In this document: piece after piece, positions 25,854 to 34,708 of the stretch
Numbering within the stretch: the stretch's first letter is position 1
How the letters are laid out: each line of letters opens with the position of its first letter
Notes under the pieces: model-generated
Seen by the model: the letters and a program-made list of their open reading frames with translations, nothing else
The model's database searches: none
Told to the model about the DNA's origin: nothing
Assembly: GCF_000235505.1 (NCBI RefSeq)
Contig: NZ_JH379028.1
Span: forward strand, 717,483-781,482
DNA: 64,000 nucleotides
Reading direction: 5' to 3'
Origin: Hungatella hathewayi WAL-18680
Lineage (GTDB): Bacteria; Bacillota; Clostridia; Lachnospirales; Lachnospiraceae
Position numbers and translations under genes: made by a program

Positions 25854-26263
25854 CCTTCCGTTTCCTCTTCCTCAGGCCCATCCCGGAGCTCAATAATAAT
25901 CTCCTTCGCCGTCATAGAATTATTCAACGTAAACGTCCCCGGAATAATCTCATACTCCCCGGCCTTCCCATACTCATAAAACATACTCTGAATCAGAAAC
26001 GCATACTCATTCTTAATCAGTCCCTTGCTATCCAGCTCCTTAGCCACATCCATCAGGGAATCTCCATCCTCAATCTGCACCACCTTATCAATCCCCGGTG
26101 CCTCAGCCATAGCCGTAGAATGGAAAATCTCATACCCAAACGCGTACCCCTTGGTAATCCCTTCATACAACAGCAGCACCACCAGCGCATAGAAAATCAA
26201 TTTCCCCGAAATCCCAATAATCGCTCCGGTCACCCTGTTAATCTCTTTCGTCGTATTACTCAT
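25850..26263 (-). CDS. Short MltG/YceG-like membrane protein
   Basis: The 137-residue protein has one N-terminal membrane span (IGISGKLIFYALVVLLLYEGI) and an outer domain like the LysM-like N-terminal part of MltG: VQIEDGDSLMDVAKELDSKGLIKNEYAF and IIPGTFTLNNSMTAKEIIIEL. The catalytic YceG domain, with its Glu, is absent, so it cannot be a lytic transglycosylase. It may bind glycan or act as a scaffold. It lies between rnj and the O-methyltransferase in the same operon. This short form is a separate conserved type in clostridia rather than obviously truncated: there is no leftover sequence of the catalytic domain downstream. Confidence 0.75.
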   Translation of the reverse strand: MSNTTKEINRVTGAIIGISGKLIFYALVVLLLYEGITKGYAFGYEIFHSTAMAEAPGIDKVVQIEDGDSLMDVAKELDSKGLIKNEYAFLIQSMFYEYGKAGEYEIIPGTFTLNNSMTAKEIIIELRDGPEEEETEG

Positions 26264-26302
26264 AAGCTCTCATCCCTTTTTACGCGGCAAAGACCTCTCT
26301 GC

Positions 26303-27985
26303 TTATTCCACTTCCATGATAATCGGCAGAATCATCGGATTCCTCTTCATCTTCTTCCACAGGAAGTCACTCAAGCTGTCGCGGATAATATTCTTAATCT
26401 TGCCCCAGTCACTGACATGACGCTCCAGACAATCATCCACGGCCTCCACCACAATCTTTCTGGCCTGCTCCATCAAATCCTCGGACTCTCTCACATACAC
26501 AAAGCCCCTGGAAACGATATCCGGACCGGCCAACAACTGGTTACTGTACTTCTCAAGCGTAAGCACTACGATGATGATACCATTTTGAGCCAGGTTTTGT
26601 CTATCCCGAAGCACAATATTTCCCACATCGCCCACACCGAGGCCGTCCACCAGAATCGCGCCCGACTGCACGTGGTCCACCACCTTGCAAGACTCATTGC
26701 AAATCTCCACCACATCACCGGAGGACATCAGAAGAATATTCTCCTTCGGAATGCCAACCGCCTCCGCAAGCCCCTTCTGAGCCATCAGATGACGATACTC
26801 TCCATGAACCGGCAGCGCATATCTCGGTCTCAACAGCGAATAAATCAGCTTAATCTCTTCCTGGCAGGCATGTCCCGAAACATGGGTATCCTGGAAAATA
26901 ACCTCCGCTCCCTTGATGGACAATTCATTAATCACCTTCGAAACCGCCTTCTCATTACCCGGAATCGGTGTAGAACTGAAAATCACTACATCCCCCGGCT
27001 TAATCGAAATCTTCTTATGAATGCTGGCCGCCATTCTCGAAAGCGCCGCCATCGCCTCACCCTGGCTGCCCGTAGAGATAATCACCGTCTTCTCATCCGG
27101 ATAACTCTTCAGCTGGTCAATATCAATCAGCGTCCCCTCCGGAATCTTAATATACCCAAGCTCGCTGGCCGTCCCGATGACATTGACCATGCTTCGCCCT
27201 TCCACCACCACTTTTCGTCCATACTTGTAAGCCGAGTTGATAATCTGCTGCACCCGGTCCACATTGGAAGCAAACGTAGCGACAATAATCCTCTTATTCT
27301 TGTGGTCCGCAAAAATCCCGTCAAAGGTCTTCCCGACCGTCTTCTCCGACGCCGTAAATCCAGGCCGTATCGCGTTGGTACTGTCACACATCAGCGCCAG
27401 CACACCCTTCTTTCCCAGCTCCGCAAACCGCTGTAAATCAATGGAATCTCCGAACACCGGAGTGTAATCTATCTTAAAGTCACCGGTATGCAGGATAATT
27501 CCCGCCGGTGTGAAAATAGCCAGAGCAGACGCGTCTGCAATGCTATGATTTGTCTTGATAAATTCGATACGAAAGCATCCCAGGTTGATGGACTGGCCAT
27601 GCTTTACCACTTTTCTCTTCGTACTTCTTAACAGGTTATGTTCTTTTAATTTGTTGTCAATCAACGCAATCGTCAGTTTCGTTCCGTAAACAGGAGCATT
27701 AATCTGCGGTAAAATGTAAGGCAGCGCCCCGATATGGTCCTCATGTCCATGGGTAATGACAAATCCCTTAATCTTGTCCGCGTTCTGCTTTAAGTAAGTC
27801 ACATCCGGAATCACCAAATCAATTCCCAGCATATCGTCGGAAGGGAACGCCAGTCCGCAGTCCACGATAATGATGTTGTCCTCGTACTCAAAGGCCGTAA
27901 TATTCATACCAATCTGCTCTAAACCGCCTAACGGTATAATCTTCACCTTCGCCTCTGTATTCTGTTTTTTACCTTGTTGTTTCAA
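26303..27985 (-). CDS. rnj: Ribonuclease J
   Basis: The 560-residue metallo-beta-lactamase/beta-CASP nuclease performs 5'-to-3' and internal RNA cleavage in Gram-positive RNA turnover. The zinc motif GFVITHGHEDHIGALPYIL is clear near 80, the beta-CASP domain follows (VIISTGSQGEAMAAL, FSSTPIPGNE) and the C-terminal region has HVSGHACQEE and LPVHGEYRHL. Length is normal. It is preceded by fur on the same strand with a 65-base gap that holds two copies of TTTTTTAATTCTG in the plus-strand sense. Confidence 0.95.
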   Translation of the reverse strand: MKQQGKKQNTEAKVKIIPLGGLEQIGMNITAFEYEDNIIIVDCGLAFPSDDMLGIDLVIPDVTYLKQNADKIKGFVITHGHEDHIGALPYILPQINAPVYGTKLTIALIDNKLKEHNLLRSTKRKVVKHGQSINLGCFRIEFIKTNHSIADASALAIFTPAGIILHTGDFKIDYTPVFGDSIDLQRFAELGKKGVLALMCDSTNAIRPGFTASEKTVGKTFDGIFADHKNKRIIVATFASNVDRVQQIINSAYKYGRKVVVEGRSMVNVIGTASELGYIKIPEGTLIDIDQLKSYPDEKTVIISTGSQGEAMAALSRMAASIHKKISIKPGDVVIFSSTPIPGNEKAVSKVINELSIKGAEVIFQDTHVSGHACQEEIKLIYSLLRPRYALPVHGEYRHLMAQKGLAEAVGIPKENILLMSSGDVVEICNESCKVVDHVQSGAILVDGLGVGDVGNIVLRDRQNLAQNGIIIVVLTLEKYSNQLLAGPDIVSRGFVYVRESEDLMEQARKIVVEAVDDCLERHVSDWGKIKNIIRDSLSDFLWKKMKRNPMILPIIMEVE

Positions 27986-28050
27986 TCTGTTACCTCCATA
28001 TTCTAATTTTGTTCTTTTTTAATTCTGTTTTTTAATTCTGTTTTAAATCT

Positions 28051-28515
28051 CTAACTCTGTTTCTCTTCCTCTTCGAATTTCTTCCTGCATTCCTTACAAT
28101 ATCCGTACAATTTCACCTCATGGTCAACCACCGTGAAGCCCATCCTGTCATAAACCGCTCTCTCCAGCGCCTCCAGTAAATCGTCCTCAAACGAAATCAC
28201 CTGTCCGCACTGCCGGCAGATGGCGTGATGGTGGTGGTGCTTCTGCTCCCCGTCAAACTCTCCCAGCTCATAGCGGGCGAATCCGTCGTCAAAGCTGACC
28301 TTGTCAATCAGGCGCAGATCCACCAGCACCTGCACCGTTCGGTAGATGGTCGCCAGGCCAATCTCCGGATACTGGACTCTGACCAAATCAAAAATCTGCT
28401 CTGCCGTGAGATGCTCTCCCGGATGTTCGGCCATAATTTCCAGAACCAGCAGCCGCTGACTCGTCACCTTAAGTCCCTTCTCTTTGAGCATCTCCCTAAA
28501 CAAATCCTGATTCAT
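28051..28515 (-). CDS. Fur-family metal-dependent repressor
   Basis: The 154-residue regulator has a winged-helix N-terminal domain (LKVTSQRLLVLEIM, IGLATIYRTVQVLVDL) and a metal-binding C-terminal domain with a run of five His (QKHHHHHAICRQCG) and a second Cys pair CKECRK. The CxxC pairs form the structural zinc site. Fur, PerR and Zur are hard to tell apart by sequence alone; the Fur/Zur type is most likely. It lies between DUF1292 and rnj genes in the long minus-strand string. Confidence 0.9.
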   Translation of the reverse strand: MNQDLFREMLKEKGLKVTSQRLLVLEIMAEHPGEHLTAEQIFDLVRVQYPEIGLATIYRTVQVLVDLRLIDKVSFDDGFARYELGEFDGEQKHHHHHAICRQCGQVISFEDDLLEALERAVYDRMGFTVVDHEVKLYGYCKECRKKFEEEEKQS

Positions 28516-28544
28516 ACCAAAGCCCCTTTTTAACTATTATTATT

Positions 28545-28823
28545 TCATTTTTTCAGGTCTACGTCCATATCTTCCATCAGCTCTGAAAAAATCTTAAATA
28601 AATAATCCATCTCATCGTCGTCCTCCACAAACTCGTAAACCGCGTCTGCTTCCTCCGCTTTGGACATATCCTTGAGGATATAACAGTCTCCATCCTCGTC
28701 ATCTTCTTCGGCGTCCGTCACCAGCAGGTAGTTCATGCCATTAATCTTCGTCTCCTCCAGCACGTAGAACTCCACGCTCTCCCCGTCGTCCGTCTCCAGG
28801 GTAATCAATCTCTCTTCGTTCAT
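28545..28823 (-). CDS. DUF1292 (YrzB-like) acidic protein
   Basis: The 92-residue, very acidic protein matches DUF1292: ITLETDDGESVEFYVLEETKINGMNYLLVTD (seen as DGESVEFYVLEET and NYLLVTD) and the DEDGDCYILKD region. It is conserved next to ireB and ruvX in Firmicutes. Its function is unknown. Confidence 0.92.
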   Translation of the reverse strand: MNEERLITLETDDGESVEFYVLEETKINGMNYLLVTDAEEDDEDGDCYILKDMSKAEEADAVYEFVEDDDEMDYLFKIFSELMEDMDVDLKK

Positions 28824-28857
28824 CTTGTTTCTCCTTCTTTGAATCCGTTAAAAGCCT

Positions 28858-29274
28858 TTATATGGAATCCAGATAGCCTTGCAGAATAATACCGGCTGCA
28901 ATCTTATCTATGACTTCTTTTCTATGTTCTCTCCTGACGCCGCTCTCGATTAATATCTCCTCCGCCGCCACCGTCGTGAGACGCTCGTCCCACAAAATCA
29001 CCGGAAGTCCCGTTCTGCGCTCCAGCATGGCCTTAAACTCTTCCGTCTTTTTGGCCCGCTCTCCCACAGTATCGTTCATATTCTTAGGATAACCCAAAAC
29101 AATGGTTTCAATCTCATACTCGCCGATTAATGTCTCAATTCTGGCCAGTGTCTGCCGCAGTTTATTCTCGTCTTTCCTGGTAATCGTTTCCACTCCCTGG
29201 GCTGTGAGACCCAGCGCGTCGCTGACTGCCACTCCCACGGTCTTCGAACCGAAGTCCAGTCCCATGATTCTCAT
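28858..29274 (-). CDS. ruvX: Putative Holliday junction resolvase RuvX (YqgF)
   Basis: The 138-residue RNase H-like protein starts [19 protein letters not shown], with the first catalytic Asp in GLDFG; others lie in [16 protein letters not shown] and [13 protein letters not shown]. YqgF is linked to both Holliday-junction resolution and 16S rRNA end processing. The ATG at 29274 has GGAG nine bases upstream; the ATG codons at 29280 and 29289 are too close to it or lack a site. It follows ireB in the conserved order. Confidence 0.93.
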   Translation of the reverse strand: MRIMGLDFGSKTVGVAVSDALGLTAQGVETITRKDENKLRQTLARIETLIGEYEIETIVLGYPKNMNDTVGERAKKTEEFKAMLERRTGLPVILWDERLTTVAAEEILIESGVRREHRKEVIDKIAAGIILQGYLDSI

Positions 29275-29365
29275 ATCCATGTACTCCATTTCATTCCCGG
29301 ACTAATTTCAGCCACACAAAAAGAAGCTGGCACCGCCAACAATTCTCCCTAACATATAATATGAC

Positions 29366-29402
29366 TGCCAGTTTCCGCCGTCCGACAGAATCTGACAGTC
29401 CC
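29366..29402 (-). repeat. Imperfect inverted repeat between ireB and ruvX
   Basis: GACTGCCAG and CTGACAGTC at the edges can form a 9-bp stem with one mismatch. It lies in the 140-base gap between ireB and ruvX, followed by an AT-rich TATTATATG stretch that may hold a secondary promoter. Function is not evident. Confidence 0.3.
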
Positions 29403-29424
29403 CTATACGCACTTACACACGCCC

Positions 29425-29685
29425 CTACTTTAACTTCTCTTCAATATACACAGACAAAAGTTCCTCCAGAATCTCATCACGTTCCACTTTCATGATCAGA
29501 CTTCTGGCGTTCTTGTGACTGGTAATATAAGTTGGGTCTCCAGACATGATATAACCAACAATCTGGTTGATTGGATTATATCCCTTTTCTGTCAACGCAA
29601 TATAGACCTGCTCTAAGACCTGGCTCACATCCATCTTATTCTCTTGTACGGTTTTAAAAAATTGTGTATTATGAATTTCGCCCAT
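29425..29685 (-). CDS. ireB: IreB family regulatory phosphoprotein
   Basis: The 86-residue protein matches UPF0297/IreB: TQFFKTVQ at the start, VYIALTEKGYNPINQIVGYIMSGDPTYITSHKNAR (seen as LTEKGYNPINQIVGY and GDPTYITSH) and the acidic C-terminus. In enterococci IreB is phosphorylated by the PASTA kinase IreK and affects cephalosporin resistance. It leads into ruvX and DUF1292, the standard Firmicutes trio. A promoter (29717-29745) lies between it and mtaB. Confidence 0.95.
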   Translation of the reverse strand: MGEIHNTQFFKTVQENKMDVSQVLEQVYIALTEKGYNPINQIVGYIMSGDPTYITSHKNARSLIMKVERDEILEELLSVYIEEKLK

Positions 29686-29716
29686 CTGTACCCACGTCCT
29701 TTAACTATTCTCCTCT

Positions 29717-29745
29717 ATTCTATACCACTTTCCCACATTCGGCAA
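29717..29745 (-). promoter_or_regulatory. Promoter of the ireB-ruvX operon
   Basis: Minus strand: TTGCCG (29745-29740), 17-base spacer, TAGAAT (29722-29717). It is placed between the mtaB stop and the ireB start. Confidence 0.5.
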
Positions 29746-29765
29746 CTAAAATATTTCTTACGAAC

Positions 29766-31114
29766 CTATTTTTTTAATAGATTTATGATTTCATCGGTGA
29801 GAAAACCGTCCAAATACCCGGTAATCATGGTTCCTTTCCTGGTTTCATCCCAGGGAACCGCTGCTCTCACATACTCTTTTGTGTAACCGGCCAGGTAGTC
29901 GACGCCGTCCACCGTCACCTTTTCCTCCAGAAGCACCTCTTTTTCCTGTCCCAGGAAACTCTCCCGGTACTCCCTCGACATCCGCTCCGTCAGAGCCAGC
30001 AGCTCGTCGCTTCTTACCGCCTTCACCTGCTCCGGCACCTGGTCCTCCATGACAGCCGCTTTAGTGCCCGCCCGCTTGGAATACTTAAACACATGCATTT
30101 CATAAAAATGCACCCGCTCCAGATACCGCTTCGTCGTCTCAAACTCCTCCGCCGTCTCCCCCGGAAAGCCCACAATCACATCCGTCGTAATCGCCGGGTT
30201 GTCAAAATATTTCCGCAAAATCTCACACCGCCCCGCGTAATCCTCCGTGGTGTAGTGACGGTTCATCCGCCGCAGCGTCTCATCACAGCCGCTCTGCAGC
30301 GACAGATGGAAATGGGGGCAGATGGTAGAAAGGCCCGCCAGCGTGCTCACAAACTCCTCCGTGATGATTCTGGGCTCCAGCGAGCCAAGCCGGATTCTCT
30401 CTAACCCCGGCACCCCGTCAAGCCGCACAATCAGCCCAAGCAGATTCTCCTTTTCTCTTCCGGGAAATCCACCCCGTAGGAGCTTAGATGAATCCCGGTC
30501 AGCACAATCTCCCGGTACCCGGCCGCCACCAGCGTCTCCACCTCCGCCACAATCTCCTCCACCTGACGGCTTCTCACCCGCCCCCTGGTATAGGGGATAA
30601 TGCAGTAGCTGCAAAACTGGTTGCACCCGTCCTGAATCTTGATAAACGCCCGGGTGTGGTCCGCGATTTTTTTGATGGCCAGCCGCTCATACTCCTTCGT
30701 CTTTCCGATGTCGATGATGTGGCTTCCCCCGGAGATGTGGGTCGCCCCATCGCCCTCCGACGCCGACCGCTCCTCAAAATAAGCGTCCAGAATCTCAATC
30801 AATTCCGTCTTTTTGTTGTTGCCAATCACAATATCGATGGCCTCGTCCTTCTTAAGTTCCTCTCCTGCCGCCTGGACATAACATCCCGCCGCCACCACCA
30901 CGGCGTCCGGATTCATTTTCCTGGCCCGGTGGAGCATCTGTCTCGATTTCCTGTCCGCAATGTTGGTGACGGAGCAGGTGTTAATCACATAGACATCCGC
31001 CCCCTCCCGAAACGGCACAATCTCATAGCCGGCTTCCTCCAGCATCTGCTGCATGGCTTCCGTCTCATAAGAATTCACTTTACATCCCAAATTATGCAGG
31101 GCTGCCTTTCTCAT
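29766..31114 (-). pseudogene. mtaB: tRNA t6A37 methylthiotransferase MtaB, interrupted by one frameshift
   Basis: Two frames together encode a full-length (about 449-residue) MtaB, which makes ms2t6A at tRNA position 37. The first part (31114 to about 30461) has the UPF0004 domain Cys residues (NLGCKVNSYE, NTCSVTN, AGCYVQ) and the radical SAM motif CNQFCSYC. The second part (about 30460 to 29766) resumes with GREKENLLGLI and runs through the SAM barrel to the TRAM domain. The switch is in TTTCCCGGAAGAG near 30458-30466; one missing base would restore the frame. The remaining sequence is free of decay, so a sequencing error or very recent mutation is likelier than an old pseudogene. The ATG has AGGAGATAGATTCA before it. 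Confidence 0.85.
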
Positions 31115-31209
31115 TGAATCTATCTCCTGTCTGCGTTTCCCCTAAGCCTATGCAAAGAGGACTATCCGAATTTTACATCATATTAACCTGAATTTATGCA
31201 ATCTAACTA

Positions 31210-31238
31210 TTGACTTTTCCTCCATTCATCTGTACTAT
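31210..31238 (+). promoter_or_regulatory. Promoter of the HPr-like gene
   Basis: TTGACT (31210-31215), 17-base spacer, TACTAT (31233-31238). The predicted start is near 31245, giving a leader of about 58 bases. Confidence 0.55.
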
Positions 31239-31250
31239 TGAAGGAGGTGA

Positions 31251-31302
31251 GGGACATACCCCGCCGTATATTTTATGTAACTCAATGAAGGAGGGGTATC
31301 CC
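31251..31302 (+). promoter_or_regulatory. Leader hairpin hiding the ribosome site of the HPr-like gene
   Basis: GGGACATACCCC (31251-31262) can pair with GGGGTATCCC (31293-31302) over 10 base pairs with a two-base bulge. The right arm includes most of the GGAGGGG ribosome site and ends at the base before ATG. Translation should need opening of this stem. A second GGAGG (31243-31247) lies in front of it. Confidence 0.5.
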
Positions 31303-31536
31303 ATGAAAACTGTTCGTATTTCTTTAAATTCTATCGATAAAGTAAAAGCATTCGTGAATGATTTGACCAAATTTGATGAGGATTTTGACCTGGTATCCGG
31401 CAGATACGTTATCGACGCCAAATCCATTATGGGCATCTTCAGCCTGGACTTATCCAAACCGATTGATTTGAATATCCATGCCGAGAGCAACATCGATGCC
31501 ATTATGGAACTGCTGGCTCCGTACATCATTCCGTAA
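31303..31536 (+). CDS. HPr-like protein lacking the active-site His
   Basis: The 77-residue protein has the HPr fold pattern with the regulatory-Ser region VIDAKSIMGIFSLDLSKPI, like HPr/Crh KSIMGVMSL. The usual GLHARPA segment with His15 is replaced by NSIDKVKAFVNDL, so it cannot carry phosphate in the PTS sugar chain. It could still be a Ser-kinase target or a CcpA co-effector like Crh. Similar short HPr-like proteins are common in Lachnospiraceae. The ATG at 31303 follows GGAGGGG; the longer upstream frame lies before the promoter start. It is monocistronic and ends at the hairpin 31561-31587. Confidence 0.8.
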   Translation: MKTVRISLNSIDKVKAFVNDLTKFDEDFDLVSGRYVIDAKSIMGIFSLDLSKPIDLNIHAESNIDAIMELLAPYIIP

Positions 31537-31560
31537 TTTCATACTTACTTAAGGAATTCA

Positions 31561-31590
31561 AAAGCTGCTTATACAAGCAGCTTTTTTATT
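31561..31590. terminator. Bidirectional terminator between the HPr-like gene and thiI
   Basis: AAAGCTGCTT (31561-31570) pairs with AAGCAGCTTT (31575-31584), followed by a T run. The A run on the left lets it also end the thiI operon, whose stop is at 31608. Confidence 0.85.
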
Positions 31591-31607
31591 TTCCAAAACT
31601 TGAAATC

Positions 31608-32789
31608 CTAATCGCACCAAATCACTTCTCTCGTCTCAATGGCCGCCGCCATCATCTCATCAATCTTCTCCTGCAGCTTCATCTCCGACTTATGGATAAT
31701 ATTGATATTCGGCTTCGTCACCGGATGCTTCGCCACGAAGATGGTACAGCAGTCCTCATACGGCTGAATCGACGTCTCAAACGTGTGAATCTTCTCGGAA
31801 ATATCCACAATCTCCTGCTTGTCAAATCCAATCACCGGACGGAACACCGGCAAAGTGCACACCTCGTTGGTGGCCGCCAAAGACTGCACCGTCTGGGACG
31901 CCACCTGCCCGATACTCTCCCCCGTAATCAGGGCCAGAGAGCCGGTCTCCTTCGCGATATGCTCCGCAATCTTCATCATATACCGTCTCATGATAATAGT
32001 CAGCTCCTCATGAGGACACTGCTCATAGATATAGAGCTGGATATCCGTAAAATTCACCACGTGCAGCTGAATCGGCCCAGAATACACCGCCACCAGCTTC
32101 GCCAAATCCACCACCTTCTGCTTGGCCCGCTCGCTGGTGTAAGGCGGCGCGTGGAAATAAACCGCGTCAATCTTCACGCCCCTCTTGGCAATCATATATC
32201 CCGCCACCGGGCTGTCAATTCCGCCGGACAGTAAAAGCATGGCCTTCCCGTTGGTCCCCACCGGCATCCCGCCAGGTCCCGGAATCATCTGGGAGTAAAT
32301 ATTCACCTGGTTGCGGACTTCCACCCGCACATACACATCCGGCTTATGCACATCCACCTTCATCTCCGGATACGCCTCCAGAATCACCTCGCCCAAATCC
32401 CGGTTCATCTGCTCCGACGGCACCGGATAATTCTTGTCGGCCCTTCTGGAGTCCACCTTGAATGTGAAATGTTTGTCAGGGTACACCTGGTCGATATAGG
32501 AGACCACTTCCCGCTTCAGGTTCTCAAAATCCTTCTCCTCTATCTGCACCATAGGGCAGATCCAGGCGATGCCAAACACCTTCTGTAACTCTTCCACCGC
32601 CTCGTCGAAGTCGTAATCACCCAGCGCCTCCACGTAGATACGTCCGGATTCCTTGGAAATCTGAAACTCCCCCTCCACATGCTTCAGGGCGCGGCGCATC
32701 TGCTTGATTAAGGCGTCCTCGAACATAAACCGGTTCTTGCCCTTGGTTCCGATTTCCGCGTATTTAATTAACAATGATTTATAAAACAT
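31608..32789 (-). CDS. thiI: tRNA uracil 4-sulfurtransferase ThiI
   Basis: The 393-residue enzyme makes 4-thiouridine at tRNA position 8 and may supply thiamine thiazole sulfur. It has the NFLD/THUMP RNA-binding domain (about 1-165) and a PP-loop ATPase domain with LLSGGIDSPVAGYMIAKRG near 190. The C-terminal rhodanese domain of the E. coli type is absent, as in most Firmicutes; these rely on a dedicated cysteine desulfurase, and one is directly upstream (two-base gap). Confidence 0.95.
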   Translation of the reverse strand: MFYKSLLIKYAEIGTKGKNRFMFEDALIKQMRRALKHVEGEFQISKESGRIYVEALGDYDFDEAVEELQKVFGIAWICPMVQIEEKDFENLKREVVSYIDQVYPDKHFTFKVDSRRADKNYPVPSEQMNRDLGEVILEAYPEMKVDVHKPDVYVRVEVRNQVNIYSQMIPGPGGMPVGTNGKAMLLLSGGIDSPVAGYMIAKRGVKIDAVYFHAPPYTSERAKQKVVDLAKLVAVYSGPIQLHVVNFTDIQLYIYEQCPHEELTIIMRRYMMKIAEHIAKETGSLALITGESIGQVASQTVQSLAATNEVCTLPVFRPVIGFDKQEIVDISEKIHTFETSIQPYEDCCTIFVAKHPVTKPNINIIHKSEMKLQEKIDEMMAAAIETREVIWCD

Positions 32790-32791
32790 AC

Positions 32792-33947
32792 TTATCCTCT
32801 CTTGTATCTGCGAAGCACCGGAAGCAGTTCCTTCAGCACCTCGATACTGTAATCAATTTCTTCCTTCGTGTTAAATAACCCAAAACTGAACCGCAGAGTG
32901 GCGTCCAGCAATTCCTTCTTCACACCGATGGCCTTTAACGTATCGCTGACCCCCGGATGATTGGAGGAGCAGGCCGAACCGGAGGACACGTAGATGCCCT
33001 TCTCCTCCAGCGCGTGCAGCAGCACCTCACTGCGGATACCGTCAAAGCTGACGCTGACCACCTGGGGGGCGCTCAATCTTCCCCGCTCGCTGTTGATATG
33101 GGTTCCCTCCACCTCAGCCATCCGGTCTATCATATAATCCTTGAGACCGTAGAGATAGTCCAGCTTCTCCTCATGGTTGGTGTACATCTCCTTCGCCGCC
33201 ACGCCAAGACCTGCCACGCCGGGAACATTTTCCGTCCCGGAACGCATGCCCTTCTGCTGGCCGCCGCCAAGAATCAGAGGTTTCACCTTCACCTTCTCAT
33301 CAATGTATAAAAATCCCACGCCCTTCGGCCCGTGAATCTTGTGGCCGCTGACGCTGAGCAGATCAATCCCCTGTCTCTTAGGGCGGATGGTGTACTTTCC
33401 ATAAGCCTGAATCGCGTCCACATGGAAGATGGTCTTCGGGTTCTTCTGTTTGATCACCTTAGATATCTCCTCCACCGGCTCTACGGCCCCAATCTCATTA
33501 TTCACATGCATGATGGAGACAAGCAGGGTATCCGGGCGGATGGCCTCCTCCAGCTCCTTCAGGCTGATATGCCCCTTCTCATCCACCGGCAGATACGTAA
33601 TCTCATACCCGTGGTCCGCCAGCATCCCCAGCGGATTGTAGACGGATGCGTGCTCAATGTTGCTGCTGATAATGTGCTTCCCGGCCCGCTCATTGCCGAA
33701 GGCCGTGCCCATCAGAGCCATATTGTTGGACTCCGTGCCGCCGGAGGTGAATAAAATCTCCTTGTCCTGCAACCTTCAACGTCTTCGCAATCTCGGCTCT
33801 CGCCTGTTTGATATAATTCTCCGCCACCATGCCCTTGGAATGCTTGGCCGCCGCGTTGCCGTAATCCTCCGTCATGGTCTTTACCACAATATCCTTCACG
33901 CTGTCCAACACTCTGGTTGTCGCGGAATTGTCAAAATATGCTTCCAT
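32792..33947 (-). pseudogene. Cysteine desulfurase (NifS/IscS-like), interrupted by one frameshift
   Basis: Two frames together give a complete PLP enzyme of about 384 residues that takes sulfur from cysteine. The first part (33947 to about 33772) starts MEAYFDNSATTRVLDSV and the second (about 33772 to 32792) resumes at LQDKEILFTSGGTESNNMA. Visible key residues are the PLP Lys in SVSGHKIHGPKG and the catalytic Cys loop SSGSACSSNHPG. The shift lies in AAGGTTGCAGGAC (minus strand) near 33769-33774, where one extra base breaks the frame. It sits directly before thiI, so it is the expected NifZ-type sulfur donor. The rest is undamaged, favouring an assembly error. Confidence 0.85.
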
Positions 33948-33955
33948 ATAATCTC

Positions 33956-34693
33956 CTAACTTTCCAATTGAAACATCAGTATGGACAGAATCGCAAGTCC
34001 CGCCGTCTCCGTGCGTAGAATCCGTTTTCCCAGCGTCACCGGCCGGATATCCGCTTCGCAGGCTGCCTCAATCTCACTGTCCTCGAAACCGCCCTCCGGT
34101 CCGATGAAAATGCCCACGCTCTTCCCCGGTCCGACTCTCTCCAGTTCCTTCCTGGTTCCCGCCATGCCCTCAGCATGCTCAAAGGGAATCAGATTCACAT
34201 CCAGATTCTTTGCAAATGCAAACGCCTCTGAAAGGCTCATCACCCCCGTCACCTCCGGGATGATGAGCCGTTTGGACTGCTTGGCCGCGCTCTCCGCAAT
34301 GGAATTCCAGCGCTTCACTCTCGCCTCTTCCTTTTTTGCATCCAGCTTCACCACCGCCCGCTTCGTCATTACCGGTATCACCTGGTACACGCCCAGCTCC
34401 ACCGCTTTCTGGACAATCAGTTCCATCTTATCGCTCTTAGGCAGTCCCTGAAACAGGTACAGCTTTGCCGGAAGCTCCGTCCCCTCTTCATTCACGGACA
34501 GAATCCTGGCCGTCACCTCCTCCGGGGACACCTCATCAATCTCGCAGTGGTAATCCTTATCCATTCCGTTGCTGATTAACACCTGCTCCCCCGGCTTCAT
34601 GCGGAGAACATTTTTGATGTGATTCACATCGCTGCCCGTAATACAGATATGACTCTCCCCAATCTGCTCCGGTGACACAAAAAAATGGTACAC
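33956..34693 (-). CDS. rsmE: 16S rRNA (uracil(1498)-N(3))-methyltransferase RsmE
   Basis: The 245-residue SPOUT enzyme methylates U1498 of 16S rRNA. The N-terminal PUA-like part contains HIKNVLRMKPGEQVLISNG and the knotted C-terminal part has FIGPEGGFEDSEIEAA and LGKRILRTETAGLAIL. It follows prmA by 15 bases. Confidence 0.96.
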   Translation of the reverse strand: MYHFFVSPEQIGESHICITGSDVNHIKNVLRMKPGEQVLISNGMDKDYHCEIDEVSPEEVTARILSVNEEGTELPAKLYLFQGLPKSDKMELIVQKAVELGVYQVIPVMTKRAVVKLDAKKEEARVKRWNSIAESAAKQSKRLIIPEVTGVMSLSEAFAFAKNLDVNLIPFEHAEGMAGTRKELERVGPGKSVGIFIGPEGGFEDSEIEAACEADIRPVTLGKRILRTETAGLAILSILMFQLES

Positions 34694-34708
34694 GCCTGTT
34701 ACGCTCCT

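Noticed and set aside
31203-31529. Minus-strand frame opposite the HPr-like gene
   Set aside because: It is a mirror of the HPr-like frame and has no start signal.
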